DNA of 64,000 bases from Streptosporangium amethystogenes (GTDB lineage Bacteria; Actinomycetota; Actinomycetes; Streptosporangiales; Streptosporangiaceae), in contig NZ_JOEQ01000001.1 of the NCBI RefSeq assembly GCF_000721075.1, positions 186,001 through 250,000 on the forward strand, written 5' to 3'. The translations under genes and the position numbers were made by a program. The notes under the pieces are model-generated. The model saw only the letters and a list, made by a program, of their open reading frames with translations, had not been told where the DNA came from and did no database searches. Position 1 is the stretch's first letter; each line of letters opens with the position of its first letter. Shown one piece after another: positions 27,270 through 35,030 of this stretch.

Positions 27270-28607
27270 GTGAAGTTCGCGAGAATCGCCACCACGACGG
27301 CCACCACGGCCGCCCTCGCCCTGGGTCTCGCCGCGTGTGGCAGCAGTGAGCCCGCCACCCCGGCCGCCGGCTCCGACGCGTCGGCACCCGCCGCGTCCGG
27401 ACCCAAGTTCGCAGGTCAGACCCTGACCGTCTGGCGCCTCGGCGCTCCGGACGAGAAGCAGAACAAGCTCATGGGCGACCTGAACGCCAAGTTCAAGGAG
27501 ACCACCGGCGCCGAGGTCAAGCTCCAGTGGGTGCCGTGGCCCGACGCGCAGGCCAAGTGGACCGCCGCGCTCGCCGGTGGCGAGGGCCCCGACGTCACCG
27601 AGTTCGGCAACGACCAGGTCGCCGCCTGGGTGGCGCAGGACGCGCTGACCGACATCACCGAGATCGTCAAGGCCGCCCCCGACTTCCAGCAGATCCCGCA
27701 GAACCTGTGGGGCTACGAGACGGTGGACGGCAAGATCTACGCCGCCCCGTGGGGTGGCGGCACCCGCGCCGTCCTCTACCGCAAGGACTGGTTCGAGGAC
27801 CTGAAGATCGAGGTGCCCAAGACCTGGGAGGAGCTCGTCGAGGCGGGCAAGAAGATCGTCGCCAAGAAGGGCAAGGACGTCGACGGCTTCGCCTTCAACG
27901 GCGGCTCCGACGCCAACATGTCGCTCTCCCCGTTCGTCTGGTCGGCCGGCGGCGACTTCGCCGCGTTCGAGGGCGGCAAGTGGGTCGGCAAGCTGACCGA
28001 GCCCGGGTTCAAGGAGGGCTTCCAGTACTACACCGACCTGGTGACCAAGCACGGCGTCTCGCGCAAGTCCGCGCTCACCCAGAACTCGGTGGACATCGCG
28101 ACCCGCTTCGCCAACAGCAAGGTCGGCATGTACGTGACCGGCGGCTGGGACATCACCACGATCAAGGAGCAGAGCGGCGGCAAGGTCGACGACTCGAAGA
28201 TGTCCTTCTTCTCGCTCCCGGCCAAGGACGGCAGCGGCCCGGCCCCGGCCTTCCAGGGCGGCAACGACATCGCCATCTGGAAGGACACCAAGAACCTCGA
28301 ACTGTCCGCCGAGTACGTCAAGCTGGCCGCCGGCAAGGAGTTCGGCACCCGCTACGCCAAGGAGGGCGGCCTGCTTCCGCTCTACCCGGAGGCCCTGACC
28401 GAGTACGCGTCCGACCCGGTGCAGGCGCCGTTCGCCGAGACCTTCAAGGTCGCCAAGGGCTTCCCGAACGACACCAACTGGGCCGAGGCCAACGACACCA
28501 AGGCGGTCCTGCAGAGCGCGGCCCGCTCGGTCATCGAGGGTAAGAAGGACGTCGACACCGCGCTGGCCGACGCCAACAAGGAACTCGAAGAGATCCTGAA
28601 CCAGTAG
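27270..28607 (+). CDS. ABC transporter sugar-binding lipoprotein
   Basis: 445 residues from the GTG at 27270 (GGGAG seven bases upstream; the in-frame start at 27228 would precede the signal peptide). Signal: MKFARIATTT, a hydrophobic stretch, then lipobox LAAC with Cys23. The remainder is a family-1 (MalE-like) binding protein: GPDVTEFGND, YAAPWGGGTRAVLYRKD, NSKVGMYVTGGWD and AFQGGNDIAIW. Together with the two permeases it should import an oligosaccharide, probably of amino sugars given the flanking GH3 hexosaminidases and ROK regulators. Residue-level specificity cannot be read. Confidence 0.95.
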   Translation: MKFARIATTTATTAALALGLAACGSSEPATPAAGSDASAPAASGPKFAGQTLTVWRLGAPDEKQNKLMGDLNAKFKETTGAEVKLQWVPWPDAQAKWTAALAGGEGPDVTEFGNDQVAAWVAQDALTDITEIVKAAPDFQQIPQNLWGYETVDGKIYAAPWGGGTRAVLYRKDWFEDLKIEVPKTWEELVEAGKKIVAKKGKDVDGFAFNGGSDANMSLSPFVWSAGGDFAAFEGGKWVGKLTEPGFKEGFQYYTDLVTKHGVSRKSALTQNSVDIATRFANSKVGMYVTGGWDITTIKEQSGGKVDDSKMSFFSLPAKDGSGPAPAFQGGNDIAIWKDTKNLELSAEYVKLAAGKEFGTRYAKEGGLLPLYPEALTEYASDPVQAPFAETFKVAKGFPNDTNWAEANDTKAVLQSAARSVIEGKKDVDTALADANKELEEILNQ

Positions 28608-28609
28608 TC

Positions 28610-29623
28610 ATGGCGAACACCTCAACCATCGCCCGGGACGGGGGCTCCCCCTCCGTCCCGGCGCGGGGGCACCGAGGCGCCACGCCCCCGCGCAGGTCCA
28701 GCGGGCTGCCCGTCCGGGTGGTCCCCTACGCGCTGCTCGTCCCCGGCCTGATCGTCATCGCGGGCCTGCTGCTCTACCCGCTCTTCCAGATGGTCGTCAT
28801 GTCCTTCCAGAACGTGGGACTGCGGCAGATCCGGGGGGTGCCGGCCGAGTCCGTCGGCCTGGAGAACTACCAGAAGCTCGTCGAGTCCGAGCTGTTCTGG
28901 ACCTCGCTGCGCAACACGGTGGTCTTCGCCGTCGTCACGGTGGCGCTCACCCTGCTGCTCGGCACGCTGGTCGGCCTGCTCCTGCACAAGCTGGGCAAGA
29001 AGATGTCGACCTTCCTGATCGTCGGCATCATGGCCGCCTGGGCCACCCCGCAGATCGCCACCGCGATCATCTGGCGCTGGCTGTTCGACGCGGAGTCCGG
29101 CGTCATCAACTGGGCGCTCAACGCGCTGCCCGACTGGTTCTCCTCCCTGCTGTTCGGCCGCTCGGACTGGACCGGCGAGCCGTGGCTGAACGACGCGTTC
29201 ACCATCTACATCGTGCTGATCATCGCGGTGGTCTGGGCGTCGTTCCCGTTCATCGCGGTCTCGGTGCTGGCCGGGCTGAAGAGCATCTCCAAGGAGCTGT
29301 ACGAGGCGGCCAGGGTGGACGGCGCCTCCGCGTGGCGGATCTTCTGGAAGATCACCTTCCCGCTGCTGAAGCCGGTCTTCGCGGTGCTCACCGTGCTCTC
29401 GGTGATCTGGGACTTCAAGGTCTTCACCCAGCTGTTCGTGCTGGCCGGCGGCACCTCCAACCGGGAGGCGTTCAACCTGTCGCTGTTCGCCTTCACCCAG
29501 GCCTTCAGCGCACCGCCCAAGATGGGCATGGGCGCGGCCATCGCGGTGGTGCTGACGCTGATCCTGCTCTTCATCACCTTCTTCTACGTCCGCCAGATCG
29601 TGAAGACGGAGGACGTGCGATGA
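28610..29623 (+). CDS. ABC sugar transporter permease (MalF type)
   Basis: 337 residues with six hydrophobic helices, a large periplasmic loop between the third and fourth, and the EAA motif YEAARVDGASAWRIFWKITFP (about residues 227-247, partly quoted). It follows the binding-protein stop by two bases and overlaps the next permease by four bases (ATGA). It is a partner of the MalG-type permease. No ATPase gene lies in the operon, so a shared ATPase such as MsiK, known in Streptomyces, is the likely energy source. Confidence 0.95.
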   Translation: MANTSTIARDGGSPSVPARGHRGATPPRRSSGLPVRVVPYALLVPGLIVIAGLLLYPLFQMVVMSFQNVGLRQIRGVPAESVGLENYQKLVESELFWTSLRNTVVFAVVTVALTLLLGTLVGLLLHKLGKKMSTFLIVGIMAAWATPQIATAIIWRWLFDAESGVINWALNALPDWFSSLLFGRSDWTGEPWLNDAFTIYIVLIIAVVWASFPFIAVSVLAGLKSISKELYEAARVDGASAWRIFWKITFPLLKPVFAVLTVLSVIWDFKVFTQLFVLAGGTSNREAFNLSLFAFTQAFSAPPKMGMGAAIAVVLTLILLFITFFYVRQIVKTEDVR

Positions 29624-30501
29624 CGACGTACGGCAGGCGCGGGCCGCGGGGAGATCTCCAGCGGCGTAAGCGACTCGGCAACATCGGCCTGAACACCGCG
29701 GCCGTCCTGGTGTTCCTGTTCGCGGTCTTCCCCGTCTACTGGATGGTGAGCACCGCCTTCAAGAGCAGCGAGCAGATCTTCACGACGGACTTCATCCCCT
29801 TCCCCACCGATCCCACCCTCGAACACGTGCGGCGGGTCTTCACCGAGGGCGTCGCCGGCCACTCCATCTGGCGTTACCTGCTCAACAGTTCCATCGTGGC
29901 CCTCGGCACCGTGCTCATCGGCGCTGTCTTCTCGCTGCTGGCGGCGACCGCGGTGGCCCGCTTCCGCTTCCGCGGGCGCACCTCGTTCCTGATCCTGCTG
30001 CTCATCGTGCAGATGGTCCCCGGCGAGGCACTGCTCATCCCGCTGTTCATGATGGTCAGGCGGGCCGGGCTGTACGACCAGCTCCTCGGCCTCATCGTGG
30101 TGAACGTCGCGATGACGCTGCCGTTCGCCATCTGGATGCTGCGCACCTTCGTCGCGGCGGTTCCCAAGGAACTGGAGGAGGCGGCCTGGATCGACGGCGC
30201 GAGCCGGTTCGCCACTTTCTGGCGGGTGCTGTTCCCGCTGGTGGCCCCCGGCCTCGTCGCGACGAGCATCTTCTCGTTCATCACCGCGTGGAACGAGTTC
30301 GTGTTCGCGCTGACGCTCATCGGCGACCAGGGCAGCTACACCATGCCGGTGGCGCTGCGCTACTTCGTCAGCCAGCGGTCGGTGGACTGGGGCGGCATCA
30401 TGGCCGCCTCCACCCTGATGACCATCCCGGTCATCGTCTTCTTTCTCCTGGTGCAGCGGCGGATGGTCTCCGGACTCGTCGCGGGCGCCGTCAAGGGCTG
30501 A
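29620..30501 (+). CDS. ABC sugar transporter permease (MalG type)
   Basis: 293 residues from the ATG at 29620. It has six membrane helices, the characteristic FPVYWMVSTAFKS near the N-terminus, and the EAA motif ELEEAAWIDGASRFATFW. It ends the ABC operon, followed by a strong hairpin before the GH3 gene. Confidence 0.95.
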   Translation: MTTYGRRGPRGDLQRRKRLGNIGLNTAAVLVFLFAVFPVYWMVSTAFKSSEQIFTTDFIPFPTDPTLEHVRRVFTEGVAGHSIWRYLLNSSIVALGTVLIGAVFSLLAATAVARFRFRGRTSFLILLLIVQMVPGEALLIPLFMMVRRAGLYDQLLGLIVVNVAMTLPFAIWMLRTFVAAVPKELEEAAWIDGASRFATFWRVLFPLVAPGLVATSIFSFITAWNEFVFALTLIGDQGSYTMPVALRYFVSQRSVDWGGIMAASTLMTIPVIVFFLLVQRRMVSGLVAGAVKG

Positions 30502-30514
30502 TCCCCCATCGGTG

Positions 30515-30553
30515 CTGGTACGGCTCGCACCCACAAGGCGCGAGCCGTACCAG
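30515..30553. terminator. 14-bp perfect hairpin after the ABC operon
   Basis: CTGGTACGGCTCGC (30515-30528) and its exact complement (30540-30553) enclose an 11-base loop. No T-run follows, as is common in GC-rich actinomycetes. It lies between the permease stop and the GH3 start, so it may attenuate rather than abolish read-through to the GH3 gene. Confidence 0.75.
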
Positions 30554-30608
30554 CCCTGCCTGTTCCATGTCCGCTCCCCTACATCTCAGGTAAGGAACAC
30601 CTACCGCC

Positions 30609-32063
30609 ATGTCTGAGCTCATCGCGGATCGCGGCGATCAGGGGCTGCGTCGTCTCGCGGCCGGCACTCTGCTCGCCGCGTTCCAGGGCACCGAGGCACC
30701 CGAGTGGGTCCTGCGGGAGCTGGAGAACGGTCTCGGCGGCGTCACGCTCTTCGGCTTCAACGTCGCCGACGCCGCGCAGCTGTCCGCCCTCACCTCCCGG
30801 CTGCGTGAGACAAGCGACCCGGTCATCTCGCTGGACGAGGAGGGGGGAGACGTCACCAGGCTCGCCTACCACGTCGGCAGCCCGTATCCCGGCAACGCCG
30901 CCCTCGGCGCCGTGGACGACGTCGAGCTCACCCGGCGGGTCTACCGGTCCATCGGCGACGACCTGGCCCGGTGCGGCGTCAACCTGGACATGGCCCCGTC
31001 CGCGGACGTCAACACCGCCGAGGACAACCCGGTGATCGGCACCCGCTCGTTCGGGGCCCAGGCCGCGCTCGTCGCCCGGCACACCGTCGCCGCCGTACAC
31101 GGCCTGCAGTCGGCGGGCGTGGCCGCCTGTGTCAAGCACTTCCCCGGCCACGGCGCGACCCGGCAGGACTCCCATCTGGAGGTCCCGCTCGTCGACGCCT
31201 CCGCCGAACTGCTGCGCGAGCGCGAACTCGTGCCCTTCCGCGCCGCGATCGAGGCCGGAACCAGATCCATCATGACCGCGCACGTGCGTGTCCCCGCCGT
31301 CACCGGCGGGTTCCCCGCGACGCTCTCCCCCGCCGCCCTGACCGGCCTGCTCCGCGGCGAGCTGGGCTACGACGGTGTGATCGTCACCGACGCCCTCGAC
31401 ATGCGGGCCGTCACCGACACCTACGGCCTGGCAGGCGGCTCGGTGCTCTCCCTCGCCGCCGGAGCCGATCTGCTCTGCCTCGGCCCGATCCCCACCGAGG
31501 ACGACGTCCGCCTGATCCTGGACGAGATCGTCGACGCCGTACTGGACGGGCGGCTGCCCGCGTCCCGCCTGGAGGAGGCCGCCGAGCGGGTGTCCGCCCT
31601 GCGCGCCTGGTTCGGCACGCCCCGCACGGGTGAGGCCGAGCGGGACGTGATCGGCCTCACCGCCGCCCGCCGCGCGGTCAGCCTCACCGGCTCGGCGCCT
31701 CCCCCGGTCGACCCGCTGGTGGTGGAGGTGGACACCCCGCCGACCATCGCGGTCGGCGACGTGCCGTGGGGTTTCACGCCGCTGCTGCCGCGGGCGGAGG
31801 TGCTGCGGGTCAAGCCGGAGGCCGCCGACGTGCCGGGCATCCTGGAACGCGCCTCGGGCCGCTCCCTGATCGTCGTCGTCAAGGACGCCCATCGCTACGA
31901 GGCCAGCAAGTCGGTGATCTCCGCGCTGCTGGCCGCCCGCCCCGACACCACGGTGGTCGAGATGGGCCTGCCGATCTGGCGCCCCGAGGGCGTGACCTAC
32001 GTGGCCACCTACGGTGCCGCCCGCGCCAACGCGCAGGCCGCCGCCGAACTCCTCGGCGTCTGA
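30609..32063 (+). CDS. GH3 beta-N-acetylhexosaminidase 1 (NagZ-like)
   Basis: 484 residues. The NagZ signature KHFPGHG (176-182) is followed by the DSH dyad (Asp187, His189) that serves as acid/base in GH3 hexosaminidases; the nucleophile is Asp261 in VIVTDALDM. A C-terminal domain of about 150 residues follows. No signal peptide is seen, so it acts on imported saccharides in the cytoplasm, releasing GlcNAc or a related residue. It lies downstream of the ABC permeases in the same direction. It is paralogous to the GH3 at 33379-34875. Confidence 0.93.
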   Translation: MSELIADRGDQGLRRLAAGTLLAAFQGTEAPEWVLRELENGLGGVTLFGFNVADAAQLSALTSRLRETSDPVISLDEEGGDVTRLAYHVGSPYPGNAALGAVDDVELTRRVYRSIGDDLARCGVNLDMAPSADVNTAEDNPVIGTRSFGAQAALVARHTVAAVHGLQSAGVAACVKHFPGHGATRQDSHLEVPLVDASAELLRERELVPFRAAIEAGTRSIMTAHVRVPAVTGGFPATLSPAALTGLLRGELGYDGVIVTDALDMRAVTDTYGLAGGSVLSLAAGADLLCLGPIPTEDDVRLILDEIVDAVLDGRLPASRLEEAAERVSALRAWFGTPRTGEAERDVIGLTAARRAVSLTGSAPPPVDPLVVEVDTPPTIAVGDVPWGFTPLLPRAEVLRVKPEAADVPGILERASGRSLIVVVKDAHRYEASKSVISALLAARPDTTVVEMGLPIWRPEGVTYVATYGAARANAQAAAELLGV

Positions 32064-32078
32064 GCGCCGTCCCCCCCG

Positions 32079-32102
32079 CCCCGAGCCTGGGCAGGCTCGG
32101 GG
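32079..32102. terminator. Bidirectional hairpin between convergent genes
   Basis: CCCCGAGCCTG (32079-32089), a two-base loop, and the exact complement (32092-32102). The right arm touches the stop codon of the leftward gene. It can end transcription from both sides. Confidence 0.8.
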
Positions 32103-33209
32103 TCAGACCGGCTCCAGCAGTTCCGAGACCTTCGCGCCGGGTTCCGTGGCGAGGGCCCGCAGCAGCGCGCGCAGGTGACCCGCGATCTGGGACACGTCGT
32201 CGTGACCGATCACGGCGGGGTTGAACCGGAGGCCGAGGGTGAGACTCCGCTCCGCGTCCACGGCCTGGACGTGCAGCGCGCCGTGGGCCACCCCGTTGAA
32301 GACGGTCCACTCCACCCCCGCCCCGACACCGGGGAACTCCGGGACGGCCGCCCTTCTGCGGTAGCTGAACAGCACCGGTGCGACGGGCGGCTCCGGCGGC
32401 GCGTACCGGAACCGGTACATCGCGTGGAGTTCGGCCCGGACCGTACGCAGGTAGGCGGGGAACTCCTCGTCAGGGCCGGGGTGCGGGGTGAACGGCACCC
32501 GCGCGACGAACGGCCCGATGCGCTCGCGCGTCCGGCAGGTGCGGGTCCCGAGGTCGAGGGCGAGCGGCGAGGCGACGGTGCCGTAGCTCCGCAGCAGCAC
32601 GCCCACCGCCGCCAGGAGCAACTCGAACCTGGTCGCGCCAAGAATCGCGGCGGCCTCGGTGAGGGCGCCGGACTCTGCGGCGCCGAGCACCATCTCGACG
32701 ATCTCACCGGGGCCGGCGCCGTGCGGGACGGCGCGCAGGCCGGGCAGGACCGGTTCGACGGGCTCGCGCTCGCGCTCCCTCCAGAACTCCTCGGCACCCT
32801 CGGGCGGTGCCGGGGCCCATGTCGCGGACGGCGTACCATCCGGCGGCGGGAGGGGCGCACGCGAGAAGTAGGCGTCGGCCAGGTCACGGACCAGAAGGTC
32901 CTTGGAGCCTGCGTCGAACACCCGCGCGTGCGCGGTGAAGAGCAGCCGGAGGCGCTCGGGCCCCACCCTGACGAGCGTGAACCGGGCGAACGGGCCGCGC
33001 TTCAGGTCGAACGGGCGAGTGGCCTCGGCCGCCGCGATCCCGGGGTAACCCTCGGGGGCCGACTCCGTACGGGTGACCCTGACCCGGCCGAGCACCGGGT
33101 GCCTGCCGGCTACGGCGGCGCACGCGCCCAGCAGCGCCGGAGCGTCGACGGGGCCGTTCAGGTGCAGCGCCAGCGGGATTCCCCGTAGCTCGAAGGGCGT
33201 GTACGCCAT
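32103..33209 (-). CDS. Degenerate condensation-domain-like protein
   Basis: 368 residues. It is clearly a paralogue of the stand-alone C protein at 8112-9395: FARFTLV-R-VGPERLRLL, SKDLLVRDLAD, FELLLAAV, RAELHAMYRFR and EWTVFN-HGALH-Q-VD line up along the whole length. The active-site motif HHxxxDG is HARVFDA here (His94, Ala95, Asp99, Ala100), so the catalytic second His and the Gly are lost. About 20 N-terminal residues (the TQQGMW motif) are also missing. A condensation reaction is therefore unlikely; a scaffold or inhibitor role, or decay, is possible. It sits alone between two GH3 genes, in reverse orientation, with an operator-like dyad 75-100 bases upstream. Confidence 0.82.
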   Translation of the reverse strand: MAYTPFELRGIPLALHLNGPVDAPALLGACAAVAGRHPVLGRVRVTRTESAPEGYPGIAAAEATRPFDLKRGPFARFTLVRVGPERLRLLFTAHARVFDAGSKDLLVRDLADAYFSRAPLPPPDGTPSATWAPAPPEGAEEFWREREREPVEPVLPGLRAVPHGAGPGEIVEMVLGAAESGALTEAAAILGATRFELLLAAVGVLLRSYGTVASPLALDLGTRTCRTRERIGPFVARVPFTPHPGPDEEFPAYLRTVRAELHAMYRFRYAPPEPPVAPVLFSYRRRAAVPEFPGVGAGVEWTVFNGVAHGALHVQAVDAERSLTLGLRFNPAVIGHDDVSQIAGHLRALLRALATEPGAKVSELLEPV

Positions 33210-33285
33210 CCTGTCCTGCTCCCTCGCAGGTGACCTCCGCTCGGGTGGGCGCCGGGGCGCGGGTCACGCCCGGCAGAGAATTATT

Positions 33286-33307
33286 AGGAAAGTTTCTTGT
33301 TTATTTA
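33286..33307. promoter_or_regulatory. ROK operator-like dyad shared with the ABC promoter
   Basis: AGGAAA-G-TTTCTT (33286-33298) continues as GTTTATTTA. Against 27107-27126 the 20-base stretch from GAAAG to TTTA differs at only two positions. It lies between the divergent C-like gene (33209) and the second GH3 (33379), in an AT-rich patch. Confidence 0.6.
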
Positions 33308-33378
33308 TACATCTCGAATGCTACACATGTGGTACGCCTGAGACAAGCGACGTGTGACGAACCGAGCCGGAGGCGTTG

Positions 33379-34875
33379 ATGATCGTTCGTGGCGGCCGGA
33401 CGGGCGGGCCGAATGGCGCCAGCCCCGAGCTGGCCGAGCTGGCCGACACCGTGCTGCAACCCGGATTCGTGGGCGTGGAGGCGCCGGACTGGCTACGCAG
33501 GCGGCTCGCCGGAGGGCTCGGCGGGGTCGCGCTCTACTCCCGGAACCTCGTGGACGGCGAGCAGGTCAGAACGCTGACCGCCGCTCTGCGCGCGGAGAAC
33601 CCCGACGTGGTGATCGCCACCGACGAGGAGGCGGGTGACGTCACCCGGCTGGAGGCGCTCACCGGCAGTTCGCGCCCCGGCAACCTCGCACTCGGCGCGG
33701 TGGACGACCCCGAGCTGACCGAGCTCATCGCCCGGGAGGTCGGGCTGGACATGGCCGCCGCGGGCATCAACCTCAACTACGCCCCCGTGGTCGACGTCAA
33801 CTCCGACCTGGACAACCCCGTCGTCGGCACCCGCGCGTTCGGCACCGACCCCTGGCTGGTCGCCCGGCACGCCCGCGCCTGGGTCACCGGCCTCCAGTCC
33901 GCCGGGGTGGCCGGCTGTGCCAAGCACTTCCCCGGCCACGGCGCCACCGCCGTCGACTCGCACGACGACCTGCCGACCGTCGCCTACTCGGCCGAGGAAC
34001 TCGCGGCCACCACGCTCCCGCCCTACCGGGCCGTCATCGAGGCCGGGGTGCGGGCCGTGATGACCGGCCACCTGCTCGTCCCCGCCTACGACCCCGACTC
34101 TCCCGCCACCATGAGCGACCGCATCCTGGTCGGGCTGCTCAGGGAGGAACTCGGCTTCGACGGGCTGATCGTGACGGACGGTGTGGAGATGCCCTCGGTC
34201 GCCGGGCGGTACGGCGTGACCGGGGCGGCGGTCCGCGCCCTCGCCGCCGGGGCCGACGCGATCTGCGTGGGCGGCGAGCGCAAGGGTCCCGGAGTGGTCG
34301 GCTTCATCCGCAACGCCATCATGGCCGCGGTGGCCGACGGCACCCTTCCCGAGGAGCGCCTGGCCGAGGCCGCCTCCCGGGTCCGCAGCCTGGCCGCCTG
34401 GTCCGCCGCACGGCGCCGGACGGCCGGGGCGGCGGTCCCGGAAGGCGGACCCGCCGGTCTCGCCGCGGCCAGGCGGGCCCTGCGGGTCCGCGGCGACGGG
34501 CTCCCGCTGCCCTCGGCGCCACAGGTGATCGAACTCGTCTCCGAGACGAACATCGCCGTCGACCGTGCCACCCCGTGGGGCGTCGCCTCGCCGCTGGCCG
34601 CACTGCTGCCGGGCACGACGGCTCTCCGGCTCGGCCCCGAGGACGCGCTCCCGCCGCCCACCGCCGGGCGCCCGCTGGTGATCGTGGTCCGCGACGCCCA
34701 CCGGCACGCCTGGGTCGCGGACCGCCTGGGCGCCTTGCTGTCACACCGCCCCGACGCGATCGTGGTGGAGATGGGCCTGCCGGGTCCGGCCACCCCCGGT
34801 GCCACGCACATCACCACCCACGGCGCGACCGCCGCCTCGGGCCGGGCCGCCGCCGAACTCCTGGCCGGCCACTAG
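33379..34875 (+). CDS. GH3 beta-N-acetylhexosaminidase 2 (NagZ-like)
   Basis: 498 residues from the ATG at 33379 (GGAGG five bases upstream; a TTG one codon earlier is less well placed). KHFPGHG at 182-188, the dyad Asp193/His195, and nucleophile Asp267 in LIVTDGVEM are all intact. No signal peptide. It is paralogous to the GH3 at 30609-32063 across its full length, including the C-terminal domain ending in VVEMGLP and A-GRAAAELL. The two copies probably divide substrates or respond to different signals. Confidence 0.93.
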   Translation: MIVRGGRTGGPNGASPELAELADTVLQPGFVGVEAPDWLRRRLAGGLGGVALYSRNLVDGEQVRTLTAALRAENPDVVIATDEEAGDVTRLEALTGSSRPGNLALGAVDDPELTELIAREVGLDMAAAGINLNYAPVVDVNSDLDNPVVGTRAFGTDPWLVARHARAWVTGLQSAGVAGCAKHFPGHGATAVDSHDDLPTVAYSAEELAATTLPPYRAVIEAGVRAVMTGHLLVPAYDPDSPATMSDRILVGLLREELGFDGLIVTDGVEMPSVAGRYGVTGAAVRALAAGADAICVGGERKGPGVVGFIRNAIMAAVADGTLPEERLAEAASRVRSLAAWSAARRRTAGAAVPEGGPAGLAAARRALRVRGDGLPLPSAPQVIELVSETNIAVDRATPWGVASPLAALLPGTTALRLGPEDALPPPTAGRPLVIVVRDAHRHAWVADRLGALLSHRPDAIVVEMGLPGPATPGATHITTHGATAASGRAAAELLAGH

Positions 34876-34911
34876 CCGTGCTTTACGGATCTTCTCGCCT
34901 CCCGCGCTCTC

Positions 34912-34992
34912 CCGGACGGATGCCCTGCGGCGTTGTCGTCACCCATGACTCCGTCATGGGCCCCTTCTCCGCCTCGCGGGCCATCCGTCCGG
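34912..34992. terminator. Nested inverted repeats between convergent genes
   Basis: An inner hairpin, CCCATGAC (34942-34949) with a three-base loop and its complement (34953-34960), is enclosed by 11-base outer arms, CCGGACGGATG (34912-34922) and its complement (34982-34992). This lies between the second GH3 and the second ROK gene and can terminate both. Confidence 0.65.
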
Positions 34993-35030
34993 CCGGTCCG
35001 CGGCGCAGGCGGAGATCCACAGAACCCGTA

